Below, piece after piece: positions 1 through 11,364 of a stretch of 64,000 nucleotides of DNA. The stretch covers positions 832,470-896,469 of the forward strand of contig VJWM01000118.1 in NCBI GenBank assembly GCA_010909165.1, read 5' to 3'. The DNA comes from Anthoceros angustus. Lineage: Eukaryota > Streptophyta > Anthocerotopsida > Anthocerotales > Anthocerotaceae. A model generated the notes under the pieces. It was not told the DNA's origin, did no database searches, and saw only the letters and a list, made by a program, of their open reading frames with translations. Each line of letters begins with the position of its first letter. Within the stretch, counting starts at the first letter, position 1. Position numbers and translations under genes: made by a program.

Positions 1-1875
1 GCCCCAACACCAAAAGCAACAACTGCGATATGGAAACTGTGCCTTTTATTGAAGAAGCTCAGACTACAAATTTCAGGATCTTCACTGTGTAACAGTGAAA
101 TAAAGAGAAAGCAGCCAACCAGGGCATGACTGACAGAATTTTCAAATGATTCATAATCCTTCCACAACTGCTCCACGAGGTGGACGGGGGCTTATACAGC
201 CTGCTGGTAGGCCTTGCGCACTGAAGTCATCCGCTGTGACTCCTCATTCGGTGTGGATGCCTGTGGGATCCAACATCATCAGAATTCCAGACAAACAAAC
301 CAGCACATTCACATACTATGAGTAGGTCCAGTAGGTGGAGCTCAGACACGCAACAGAACAGCACATTAACGTACCACTGCTCCCTTCACAAATGAAATGT
401 ACTCTTGCCAAACAGAACCTGCTGAGATCACCCACAATATGTCCAGGAGCCTTGAAAATCTGGCAGAATGGAGTGTACCCAATTTGTCTCCTTGGTTCCG
501 GGCAAGCGTCGAACCCTGCAAGTCCAAGTCCCAAAAGACACAGCCGTGCCATCATGCTCCCACCCTAAGGTTGATTGCAACTCCTCCACAGCACCACATA
601 ATCTATAATTGCATACACTGCCCGAGGCAAAATCAAAGCAAAGCAGCACTTACCAACGTGATTCAACATAAACTCATACGCCTTTTTTCATCTCCTCCCT
701 CCCCTCAGACCTCTACTTTCATTCACCTTCCGCATAAACCGAATGTAAGACTTCCTCCACACCGGCTGGGCCTATGAGCAACCGAAAGCATATCAACAGA
801 AGCAACCCAGCCGCGTGCAGGAGTAGCAACACGCACCAAAGACCCACATTTAAGCAATTGAGCAAACATCGACTGAAGATTTGCTTGACAGCATCATCAT
901 TGTTGGCACCCATTTGCAACTCCACATACTTCTTCCAGTAAACGGCCTGCACCCCGAGATCGTCCACATAATGCTAATCAACCGACATATGTAATCAGCT
1001 GCACATGGTCACTCAGCTCCCTCCTTTCCCACTGAACACAAAAACTCCCCCCAACACCCTACCACCACAATGTTCACAACAACGATTCCACACCAAAGCC
1101 CCACACACCCTCGTGAGAACCTCACCGAAGTTGGGAAGTTGGCAATAATAGCCTCATAAACAGGGATGGCATCAGCCACAGACCTCGACTGCCAAACACA
1201 AAAACAACCCATTACACCTTTTCTTCAACCAAACTGCAGCAAAAGCACCACCTTTGCACAATCCCCACCCCAATACCTCACCTGGGCCTCGTTCCCAAGC
1301 AGCACCCAAGCCTCCACGTCATACTGATGAAGCTCGATCCTCTCCCGAGCACGCCGCTCCTGAAATCCCACGAACCAAAAACCCTCAATCACAAGACCGG
1401 AAAAAACCCACCAACCCCCCGGCACCACCACACCCTCACCTTCTCCGTCAGAGGAGGTACCCGGCTGCGGAGGCGGCTTCACAACGGGCACCAAACCTGG
1501 GGCCGCCTCCGGCCTCCCTCTGTCCCCAGATTCAGGCCTCCCGAGCCCAGCATTCTCAGGTACCCTGCGCGCAGCATCCTGGATCCCAGCTGCGGACACG
1601 CTCTCCTCCTGCTTCACTTCCTCCTTCACCACCACCTCGGAATTCCCCCCGGCACCAGTGCTGGGCACCGCAGTGCTGGCAGCCTCCTCCCCCGCCTCCG
1701 CCTTGTTGCCCTCGTTTGCAACAGCCTTGTCTGCGGGCTCCGCGGCCATGGCAGTCACGCTGGCCTCATTCTCCGTCTTCACCACCACGAGCTCCAGCCC
1801 GAAGCTCACGGCCGGCCCCTCCTCCGCTGCGCTCATGCTGCCGGGCTTCCAACTTTCGCTCTCCTCATGCTGCAT
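1..1875 (-). CDS. CSTF77: Cleavage stimulation factor subunit 77 (CstF-3/CSTF77), 5' part, truncated by the window edge
   Basis: CSTF77 is the HAT-repeat scaffold of the nuclear CstF complex, which acts in mRNA 3'-end cleavage and polyadenylation. Exons read on the minus strand with GT/AG borders: 1440-1875, 1282-1359, 1126-1188, 845-946, 654-765, one ending at 375 (donor GTACGT), and 120-260. Diagnostic peptides are NNDDAVKQIFSRCLLNCLN, SYIRFMRKVNE, KAYEFMLNHVG, VWQEYISFVKG and VEQLWKDYESFENSVS, which match plant CSTF77 HAT repeats. Exon 1 adds an acidic low-complexity leader of ~145 residues before the HAT region. I chose the ATG at 1873-1875; a second ATG lies 13 codons in. Exon 654-765 contains a TGA between two compensating indels (a G run and an A run). 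Exon 120-260 has a stop that one extra A would remove. Both look like sequencing errors. The gene continues off the left edge. Confidence 0.85.
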
Positions 1876-2455
1876 AGTTCTTTCCAGTCATCTTCGCCGG
1901 ACGTGAAAATGCAAATCCACTGCCGGCTCCGCGTCATTCTGCTGCACCGCGGCTTCGGGGCGAGCAGTGGCAAGCCGGACCAAAAGGGCGTTGGCCGTGG
2001 GTTGATTGTTCAATGACATCATCGTTGAATGTTGGGAGACATTAGCTGCAGGCCTGGTGGGAGGAGAAAGAAAAGCTTACGAAGGTGTAGGAATGTGGGC
2101 CATTCTAAACACTCCACTGTATAAATAAGGCTGAAACATCCATCTGGCAGTCAGTTTATCCAATTGGTGCTGTCCTATGCAATTTCAAGTGGTCCTCTTT
2201 AGTACCCACTGCCAAGTGAGTTGGTGCTTATCCACTGCCAAGTGAGTCACTGCTGATTGATCCTAGTTTTTCTTAGCCTAATCTAGGCTCATCTGTCTTG
2301 CCTATGACCAGATTCCATGTATTGAAGGGGCCAACTGCGTCCCATCAAGTGAGCTTTCCCTAGAACTTGTATACGTCCTGCAGGCTATCGTTGTTACACA
2401 GGTTTTCTGGAATATGTAGGTGCTTCCTTCCAATTCTCTTGATTCTGATTCTGTC
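1876..2455. other. Upstream and intergenic region of CSTF77
   Basis: No convincing coding sequence. It should hold the CSTF77 5' UTR and promoter (that gene reads leftward). A TATAAATA sits at 2120-2127 on the plus strand, but nothing recognisable is transcribed from it. An imperfect short duplication of CACTGCCAAGTGAGT lies near 2207-2248. Confidence 0.4.
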
Positions 2456-2647
2456 AGTGGCACTTGGCTACAACTTTCAGCACAACTTGTGCTTGTGTTA
2501 GCTCTGGGTTTGTCGTGATAGTGGTGTTTTTAATTTTTACAGGCTTCGTCTAGTGGCACCTAGTACAACTTTCAACTCAATTTGTGCTTGTTCTAGCTCT
2601 TGCTTTGTAGTGATAGTGCTGTTTTTTAATTTTTACAAGCATTGTCT
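2456..2647. repeat. 96 bp tandem duplication
   Basis: Two adjacent diverged units, 2456-2551 and 2552-2647. Each starts AGTGGCAC and ends TTTTTAATTTTTACA plus ten bases. No coding content is seen. Confidence 0.8.
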
Positions 2648-3038
2648 ACAAGTCTCTACCTACGGCTGGATCACACGGCCCTGAGTCTTGGTTGCAAGTT
2701 TGCATGCCAAGGTCCAAAAGTAACTCCAAGTTCTGTCGCATCTACAAAGTCTCACGACAGGCAACCATTTGAACAAACTACAAGCTTTAGATCTGTTTAG
2801 GTGTGATGGAACGCTACATTATTTAAAAGAAAAACCACGATCAGCTTAGGAACATTCACCAATGTTCCGTGCGTTCACCAAGCAAGCAACACCTTGGCTT
2901 TTAAACAAACCTACACTTCCAAAGAACTCCAACACTAAAAACCAATAGCAAACCTTGCACATTCACATCATGCGCAATCCTCCGCCTTGCACTTACTTAT
3001 GCACTCGCAGAGCCATGTCGCTTTCCTTTCCTTGTATC
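2648..3038. other. Intergenic spacer 3' of the Roco gene
   Basis: No gene seen. It lies downstream of the Roco gene stop and probably holds its 3' UTR. Confidence 0.4.
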
Positions 3039-6000
3039 TCACTGTGTGAGTGGAGCCCACATACGGCCCTCGAGGGATTTTAGAATGTCCTCGAGTCTCG
3101 ACCAGGCATCCACATTGACATCCTCTTCATTCACGGCCACCATGTTAGGCAATTGTTGGTGGTTGGACAATGTTTCCCCTACCAATCCGATCACTGTCAT
3201 TGGCATAGCTCCTGCCCTATTTGCAAAATCTGGTATAGCGTTTCCCAAACCAGCAGCTACATGCAAGCCTGCCTTGGCTAGAAACACAAGCAAGTTAGCA
3301 CTCATCATGTAAAGTCAATCCACTTGTAGTTTTACCGATACAACCAAAGGATAACCAGTTGTCCTTGTACAATATGGTTCGCCACCTCTCTCCTCACACA
3401 TGAGATGCAAATGAACCGCCTTGCCAACCTGAATCAAAGCCATAAACCTTTCTCGGAATGATACATCATCACTACCAAAGAAAGGACGACGAGGCATGGT
3501 GGAACCATGATACCCTATAATATCATCCATGTTGCGTTTCAAAGCCCTCAATGTTTCCTTTTTCGACTCCATCATCTTAGCTTCAACTGATCTAATCAAC
3601 TCCACTAACTCCTTTTGATTACTGTCCAGTTTGTCCATCACCTGCGAGTGCTGTATATCAAGCTTTTGCGATATTATAGTAAGATTGTCCAACAAAGTTC
3701 TCATATTTTCCACGGAGAGGTCAGAGTGACTTCGTAAAGGAACTGTAGACACACTGTGACTTGCTGCAGCCTTGGAGCTTGTGACCATATGTGCGACTGT
3801 TTCAAGATCCGTTGTCACCTTCAATACACAATCTTTTTGCCGTTCATAAAACTCAGTATTCCTCTGCACTATATCTACCAAGTATTTCGCATCTACAAAT
3901 TCTTCCACCTTACGAGATATCCTGATCCCATTTACTTCATCGCCAATAGCAGGCCAAGAATGCATAAAATCCAATATGTTTCTGGTAACAAAATACCCGT
4001 CACCACATTGCAAAGTTTGCTCTTCATCTAGAAGAAACTCCGTTAAATCCGTCTCAAGGTATGCTTGGTTCCGTCTCAATGTGCAAGGTATCAAGCAAGT
4101 TACACAGGAAGGGTTGATGAAAGCTCACAATGCAACTCCTGGACAACCCCTAGGTGAAGCACAAAAGTTTCTCAATTCTTCAAGGATATGTTGTCGCATA
4201 AATGTATACGCAAAACCATGACGTTGTGCTGACTTGACAAGTATATCAACAAAATCGCCAATCGCTCCTCCACCGCTGTATTCAATAAAGATATCCATAC
4301 CATTGTAGCCTATGGAAATAAGATTGTAGCCAAATCTGTATTGATGAGACTGCATTCGCAAGTCCACCTTGGAAAAAAGACGATTTCGCAAAACCACCTT
4401 AAGAAAAGAAACAAAGTTAGTGCAACGTTCAAGTACAAGTTATCACCCATGTCAACCTCTTCACCTCGAAAACTTGCAAGGAAAAGACAAAGATATACCT
4501 GAAACCTCGGGAAAAAACCCTCAGTTAAGAAAGTTCGAACATCTTGACATTGTAAGCGGCGGCCTATAAACTCATAGTTTACATCATTGTCATATGTAGT
4601 TGGCCATTGTAGAGATCTTTCACTATTCGCGCCTACATGCCGATTGATGGTTGTTGGAATGAAAAACCCTTGCGTTTCCATACCTAGAGGTGCCTCGTAA
4701 CATAACTCCAACTCCAACATAATATTCACCAAGTCTTGAGTTTCAAGTCCGGTATAGTCCTTTGAAAAGTTAGTAAGAACCGACTGAGTCTCTCGTTTAC
4801 AAATCCTTCAGTAGTAAGGGGTAAGAATGGACTATGTGATTGTATGAAATGACCTAGAAAGTTGTGAGTTATCCAATTCGGATTAATTACTATTATATTT
4901 TCATTTTTTAACTGGATAATTTTTCCAACATCATGAAGATAGGATGAAATGGCAGATATTATGTTCTTTTGGTGATCTGACGGAAACTGATTCAACTCCT
5001 CAAGTTGTTGCACACAATAGCTTCCAAATTCCTCTTGTTGCATCAAAGGTTGAGAAGGCTTCTTAGATACCCACTGTATCAAGGCCTTACTCAATTTCTC
5101 ACATACATAAGGAACTAATTTTGAGTCTTCACATGCAATTTTTAAGGTTTTAAATACCTCACGTAATACGTTCTTTATGCATTTCAATGAATAAGCCTTG
5201 ATAATTTCTGGTTTTGGAATTACATCTATTAAATCTGAAAACTCTTTTGTTACATCCTTCATTTGTGTGTTTAATAAACTTTCTATAAATTGTTCTTTTT
5301 TTTTAAATTTATCTAGGTACGTAATTATAACCAATAATTTTGGTTTCACTACACTTCCCTGCTTGACATTAGAGGCAATAAATGTTAGCCAATACTTCAA
5401 TTCATCCTCAAACTTTGTTTTCATATCTTCGTAAGACATAATTTTTCCCGACACATGGTCAAAGGGACTAAACACGAACGAAAATAGACAAGCTTGGTGA
5501 ATATTAGGAAAGAGATAATCATGGAGAATGCGAAATTCATCTTGGCCGGCCAGATCCCAAATACTTACTTGCAGATCTTCGTCATTGTCGAATATATGTT
5601 CGATTTCTATCCCTTTTGTCATCTCCCACGGCAGGCGCACATTTGTCATACAAGTTGCCACCCTTCTCCATTTTTGAGAATAGCAGACCATACTTCGACG
5701 TATTGTACTCTTCCCTGCAATATTTATCAATGATAATATTAGATATTCACAAAGAGCAAATAATCTTGAAGTTTTCTATAGCAAAGGATGGAATTACCTG
5801 CACGTGGCGATCCACAAAGAAAGAATCTACCCACTTTTGGCCATACAAATTTGAAGACTTGCCGATAAAATGCAGGTAAATATGCAACCTGTCGATTATT
5901 CCGTCGCATAGCTTCCCTCAACAATGCAGTTTTCCCTTCTCTTTCCCATTGCCAATCGTTTATTTTGATAGTTACCAAAGATTCATTCGAAGCTATACTT

Positions 6001-8660
6001 CGCAAAAGATCTGTGAATATTTTTGAAGTCAATCTATAGCAAAGGATGGAATTACCTGCACGTGGCGATCCACAAAGAAAGAATCTACCCACTTTTGGCC
6101 ATACAAATTTGAAGACTTGCCGATAAAATGCAGGTAAATATGCAACCTGTCGATTATTCGTCGCATAGCTTCCTCAACAATGCACTTTTCCTTCCTTTTC
6201 CCATTGTCATCTATTTTATAGTTACCAAAGATTCATTCACTATACTTCGCATAAGATCTGTAAATATTTTTGAAGTCAATCTATAGTAATATCAAGAGTT
6301 TGTATAGTTCTATTCTTCCCTAAGGATGTAAAAACTTGATCACTGAAGATTTTGCTAAAATATCCTCCCAATCGCAGTTTCTTGAGGGCTCTAGCGTCTT
6401 GTAACTGCAGTCCTGGTCCCCCATCTGTCCAGTCAGCAGCGCCCTTGATCTCGCAGACTTCCAGCACAGCATTTGTGCGTAATATGCAATTCAGATCTGC
6501 CACATTCCTGTGTGACAATTCGAAAATTACGAGCTTAGTGACAGATCTATTGTCCACAGTCACATGTCCCTCAGTGCTGATTTCTCCCAATCCGGTGCGA
6601 AGGAATTCTTCCATATTCACGTCTGACTCAGCTTCCATTCTACCAATTTCCAACTCTTCCAACGTTGTGTTCCTGGCCAGGGCTTTGCCGATTATTCTCG
6701 CATCTTGCAATGTCCAGAAGATGCCGATAAAATGCAGGTAAATATGCAACCTGCGATTATTCGTCGCATAGCTTCCTCAACAATGCACTTTTCCTTCCTT
6801 TTCCCATTCCATCGTTTATTTGATAGTTACCAAAGATTCGAGCTATACTTCGCATAAGATCTGTGAATATTTTTGAAGTCAACGGTCTATATCTAATATC
6901 AAGAGTTTGTATAGTTGTATTCTCCCTAAGGATGTAAAAACTTATCACTAAAGATGCTAAAATATCCTCCCAATCGCAGTTTCTTGAGGGCTCTGGCCTT
7001 GTAACTGAGTCCTGGCATATCTGTCCAGTCACAGCGCCTTGATCTCGCAGACTTCCAGCACAGCATTTGTGCGTAGTACCAAATTCAGATCTGCCACACC
7101 CATGTGTGACAATTCGAAAATTACGAGCTTAGTGACAGATCTATTGTCCACAGTCACATGTCCCTCAGTGCTGATTTCTCCCAATCCGGTGCGAAGGAAT
7201 TCTTCCATATTCACGTCTGACTCAGCTTCCATTCTACCAATTTCCACCTCTTCCAACGTTGTGTTCATGGCCAGGGCTTTGCCGATTTTTCTCGCAGCTT
7301 GCAATGTCCAGAAGACGCCGATAAAATGCAGGTAAATATGCAACCTGCCATTATTCGTCGCATAGCTTCCCTCAACAATGCACTTTTCCTTCCTTTTCCC
7401 ATTCCATCGTTTATTTTGATAGTTACCAAAGATTCATTCGAAGCTATACTTCGCAAAAGATCTGTGAATATTTTTGAAGTCAACGGTCTATATTGTCGCA
7501 TATCAAGAGTTTGTATAGTTCTATTCTTCCCTAAGGATGTAAAAACTTGATCACTGAAGATTTTGCTAAAATATCCTCCCAATCGCAGTTTCTTGAGGGC
7601 TCTAGCCTTGTAACTGAGTCCTGGCATATCTGTCCAGTCACAGCGCCTTGATCTCGCAGACTTCCAGCACAGCATTTGTGCGTAGTACCAAATTCAGATC
7701 TGCCACACCCATGTGTGACAATTAAATTACGAGCTTAGTGACAGATCTATTGCCCACCGTCACATGTCCTCAGTGCTGGTTTCTCCCAATCCGGTGCGAA
7801 GGAATTCTCCCATATTCACGTCTGACTCAGCATTCTACCAATTTCCAACTCTTCCAACGTTGTGTTCCTGGCCAGGGCTTTGCCGATTATTCTCGCATCT
7901 TGCAATGTCCAGATGCCGACAATGTTCAAATCACGCAAGTAGGGCATATGCCGGGAGCGAACAGCGCCGCTATTAGTCCAGCCCCCGATATTCTCAGCTC
8001 GTAGTTCAATGACAGGTCCAGGACGCGGAGCGCGGAGTGGGGAGCAGCGCTCAGTGCGCTCACCAGCTCCTCAAACCCGTACCCATTCACGTCGACCTCT
8101 GTCAGTATTAACTTGTGGAGCGTGCGACTGACAAGCAAGAGGTCTCCCAAAGCTTTCCATCCAGCCGCGCTGCCCACACCCTCACGTCCTTCAACAAGCA
8201 GCTTGTGTAAGGCGGAGGTGTCGGATATGGATGCCAGCCCCCCAAACAGAGCCTCCACCTCTTCCACTCTCGCCCATCCCCGCCGATTCCATACTCGCCC
8301 CGCAACCGGATGGTTTCGAGAGTAGGACAATGGCCGATGGCAGAGAGCACCTGCAGTCGCACTTCCTCCACCTCTTGTTAGCCACCGTCCGTGCAGAAAT
8401 GAAGAAGCCCCGAACCTGTCATCTTAGATCGTCTTCAAGAACAGTGCGCAGTGGCGGAGTGTTGGATGAAGAGGCAGAAGCTGCATCAGCTGGCCATGGG
8501 CCGGCGCCCAGCTCGGCCAGAAGCTGCTGCAACGCAACAGGAAGCGGCTCCTCATCCGCATCCTCGAAATTGAGCCCGCCATGCCAATTCGCTCCACTGC
8601 TGACACGGCCCACGGGCTACCAGATCCGACTCCGGACCAGTACCCCACCTCCGAATTCAC
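3039..8660 (-). CDS. Roco-family protein: LRR - Roc GTPase - COR, possibly a damaged copy
   Basis: Roco proteins carry leucine-rich repeats, a Ras-like Roc GTPase and a COR dimerisation region; they are thought to act as cytosolic signalling switches. N-terminal LRR segments lie at 8613-5880 (for example LRVLDLSLNYELRISGAGL). The P-loop is spliced: exon 5800-5860 ends GSPRAG and the next exon starts at 5714 with GKSTIRRSM, giving GxxxxGKS. The Roc exon has DLAGQDEF (G3) and TYLDKF (G4), then COR sequence such as LGHFIQSHSPFLPL. An intron at 4398-4498 separates FFPRFQ from VVLRNRLF. The C-terminal part includes ISRKVEEFVDAKYLVD, a coiled segment and FLAKAGLHVAAGLGNAIPDF. Oddities are a frameshift near 4770, another between reading frames near 8270, in-frame TGA codons at 4125-4127 and 3315-3317, and tandemly repeated exons. 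The true N-terminus is uncertain. Confidence 0.7.
5772..6128 (-). repeat. Tandem duplication (258 bp period) covering the Roco P-loop exon
   Basis: The block with the P-loop exon (plus-strand landmark GGAATTACCTGCACGTGGCG) occurs near 5790 and again near 6048, followed both times by GCCGATAAAATGCAGG (5861 and 6119). Both copies encode FFLCGSPRAG and keep the GTAATT donor. Only the 3' copy adjoins the GKSTIRRSM exon, so one copy is redundant or an alternative exon. Confidence 0.8.
5861..7913 (-). repeat. Intragenic LRR exon array: three ~600 bp units plus a partial unit
   Basis: The landmark GCCGATAAAATGCAGG recurs at 5861, 6119, 6723 and 7318, and the similarity ends at 7913. This gives a 258 bp partial unit and full units of about 604, 595 and 596 bp. 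Each full unit encodes the same LRR block (NTTLEELEIGRMEAESDVN, SVTKLVIFELSH, ARALKKLRLGGYFSKIF, TLDI, LTSKIFTDLLRSIASNESL). Units differ mainly by small indels and a few substitutions, so the amplification is recent or the copies are homogenised. Confidence 0.9.
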
Positions 8661-8832
8661 ACACGCGTTTCCGACGAGAACCTACAGTACAGGATGCCAA
8701 GCCCCTGCACCTGGGAACACGAAGCTATCATCAGCACCACTGCCGGGCAACCTGCCCCAGCCACCACTATCAGCAGCACTGCACCAATTGCAGGCCCACC
8801 ACTTGCAGCTCATGATCAGCATGCACGCTCCG
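8661..8832. other. Spacer 5' of the Roco LRR region
   Basis: C-rich sequence with open frames on the plus strand but no recognisable protein. It could be the 5' UTR or an upstream exon of the Roco gene. Confidence 0.3.
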
Positions 8833-10133
8833 AGCTTGCCATCACAACAATCACCCTCGCATGCTCAAAGCCATCCGGGTGGGCACAAACATTGGCACCT
8901 ACCTCCACCGGCAACTGCAACTGCAACTGCAACGCCCATCGCACCCTACGCTCACACACGTCCCCCCGGCCGGACACTGCCATTCACGCGTGCAGGCACC
9001 TGCAGCTCACCAACCCACAAAGCCAGCACTGGCATGATCACAACACCTCGAGCTCATGGCCAGTCACAGGTACCTCTGTGGCAACGTATCTATGCGTGCG
9101 AGGGCAGAAGAGACTAGTCTACCATCTACCTGCATCATCTGGAGACGCTCTTTCCACCACCACCAAGCCTGCATCAGTGGACAGCCTCACATCTCCGTGC
9201 TGCAGCCTACGTTTTGTAGGCCTGCACACCACGCGCTTGAGAAGCTTCTGGGACACTTTCCTGCTCCAAGCTTGCCATCACAACAATCACCCTCGCATGC
9301 TCAAAGCCATCCGGATGGGCACAAACATTGGCACCTACCTCCACCGGCAACTGCAACTGCAACTGCAACGCCCATCGCACCCTACGCTCACACACGTCCC
9401 CCCGGCCGGACACTGCCATTCACGCGTGCAGGCACCTGCAGCTCACCAACCCACAAAGCCAGCACTGGCATGATCACAACACCTCGAGCTCATGGCCAGT
9501 CACAGGTACCTCTGTGGCAACGTATCTATGCGTGCGAGGGCAGAAGAGACTAGTCTACCATCTACCTGCATCATCTGGAGACGCTCTTTCCACCACCACC
9601 AAGCCTGCATCAGTGGACAGCCTCACATCTCCGTGCTGCAGCCTACGTTTTGTAGGCCTGCACACCACGCGCTTGAGAAGCTTCTGGGACACTTTCCTGC
9701 TCCAAGCTTGCCATCACAACAATCACCCTCGCATGCTCAAAGCCATCCGGATGGGCACAAACATTGGCACTTACTTCCACCGGCAACTGCAACTGCAACT
9801 GCAACGCCCATCGCACCCTACGCTCACACACGTCCCCCGGCCGGACACTGCCATTCACGCGTGCAGGCACCTGCAGCTCACCAACCCACAAAGCCAGCAC
9901 TGGCATGATCACAACACCTCGAGCTCATGGCCAGTCACAGGTACCTCTGTGGCAACGTATCTATGCGTGCGAGGGCAGAGACTAGTCTACCATCTACCTG
10001 CATCATCTGGAGACGCTCTTTCCACCACCAAGCCTGCATCAGTGGACAGCCTCGCTACATCTCCGTGCTGCAGCCTACGTTTGTAGGCCTGCACACCACG
10101 CTTGAGAAGCTTCTGGGACACTTTCCGGCTCCA
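8833..10133. repeat. Three tandem copies of a 436 bp unit
   Basis: The landmark AGCTTGCCATCACAACAATC starts at 8833, 9269 and 9705, a spacing of exactly 436 bp twice; the third copy is ~429 bp. Each unit contains a short GCAACT microsatellite and a CACCACCA run. Long plus-strand frames run through the array only because the unit happens to be open. They match nothing I know and look C-rich rather than protein-like. The array sits between the Roco gene and the kinase-like remnant. Confidence 0.92.
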
Positions 10134-10432
10134 AGCGCTCCCCAGCCTCCTTCCTGGCCACGTGCTTTAACAGCTGTTCAGCACCACAGTCTCCAGAGAA
10201 TATCCCGGTGACAAGTCGTCAACGGTTTCAAACTAGGATTGGCCCGGGTCTAGAGCTGCAAAGTGCGCGGCGGACCCACCCCATCCAGCGCATCACCAGG
10301 TACCACAACTACTATGCTCGAACAGGGGAGTCAAGAATGTCGAACAGTCTCGGAGCACAGTCTCCAAACAGTTTTTGGAGCAATTATCTTCCAGGAAGCG
10401 GAAGAGGGAATGGTGGAACTTTCCTCGGCAAA
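10134..10432. other. Spacer, no gene seen
   Basis: Nothing recognisable on either strand. It borders the 436 bp array and the kinase-like remnant. Confidence 0.3.
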
Positions 10433-11190
10433 TCACATTATCAGTGCAGGGATGACTCCACCTGGCTGACATGCCGAGAATGAACAGGAGCATACCAACT
10501 GAAGTTCAAACCGGTCCGTTGTGGGTTTCAGGACTTCCATGTCAGCTAGATCGTCTGCAAGGTAACGCCATTCTCCATTCACAAGAAGGGAAAAGGATGC
10601 AAACATGGCAGCCTGATGCATCTTCTCCATGCGACAAAGCAGGCTCAAGTCCAAGTACCTGTAACACAATCACTGACCCTCACTAATATCACAATCCACA
10701 ATATCTGCAATCCAAGCCAGTGCACTGGCTGTAGAACCGTCTGAACAGTCGATGAAATCCAGTGTGACAAGATTCAGCACGCTCTCACTTTGCCACCTAC
10801 CATCGGCATGAGATGTCGCTTTGCTTCATTCTGATCCTCAACAATAGCCAGCTGACCACCCGACGATACCCCTCTGCAATTAGTTGCATGTCCCCAGGTC
10901 GATCACCTTGCACCCATTCCATAGTCAGGACCCTCTTGGTAGTCATAGCAGGCAGGGTACGAGGAACCACCATGTACTTCAAGTGAGCACGTGCTTCCTA
11001 CAAGGGAAAGCCACCAATTGTGATCCCATCAACCAGAGTCCAAGGAATAAAGCTGCCAGAAGTATGGCTACATGTTACGACAGCTCTGGAGCAACTGCTG
11101 CTTGGACAATCCAAAAACTTCATGACAAAACGGTTCGATCCATACTCAAAATTCTTCCGCATTTGTGGCCTCCACGTTGTAGTCAAGCTC
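10433..11190 (-). pseudogene. ABC1/ADCK (UbiB-like) atypical kinase fragment, apparently degenerate
   Basis: ABC1 kinases (ABC1K) are atypical kinases of plastids and mitochondria linked to quinone and lipid metabolism. Three family blocks appear in the right order on the minus strand: ELDYNVEATNAEEF near 11190-11149; VVPRTLPAMTTKRVLTMEW near 10970-10915; and a C-terminal block at ~10645-10495 containing LLCRMEKMHQAAM and ADDLADMEVLKPTTDRFEL. The segment between the second and third blocks, where HADPHPGN is expected, is unrecognisable and carries stops. The expected DFG metal-binding triad reads DLS in LDLSLLCRM. This suggests a dead copy. A real but badly sequenced gene is the alternative, but the DLS change is not a simple indel. 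Confidence 0.5.
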
Positions 11191-11364
11191 CCATGCAGAC
11201 CCCGTCCAAGCTCATCAGCCAGACCTAACCCTGCCGCAACAAAACCACCGCCAATTCAACAAACACGACGAACACCAAAATCATCTTACAAAACAGAACA
11301 ACAAAGCCGCACGCATCATCCTTTCAGAACAAAGCCAGTCTCGGCAAGTAAACCCTGCCGGTAA

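Noticed and set aside
1254-2016. Plus-strand Pro-rich frames opposite CSTF77 exon 1
   Set aside because: Shadow of the GC-rich minus-strand exon, which has matching family peptides and splice sites.
3315-4127. TGA read as selenocysteine or a recoded sense codon in the Roco gene
   Set aside because: Other genes here use TGA as a normal stop, Roco proteins are not selenoproteins, and no SECIS-like structure was evident. Mutation or error is simpler.
8694-10086. Long overlapping plus-strand frames (up to ~259 codons)
   Set aside because: They run through the 436 bp tandem array, are His/Pro/Thr-rich, and repeat because the DNA repeats. No protein family or splice context supports them.
8833-10133. 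CRISPR-like array
   Set aside because: Units are 436 bp with no repeat/spacer alternation, and the DNA is eukaryotic.
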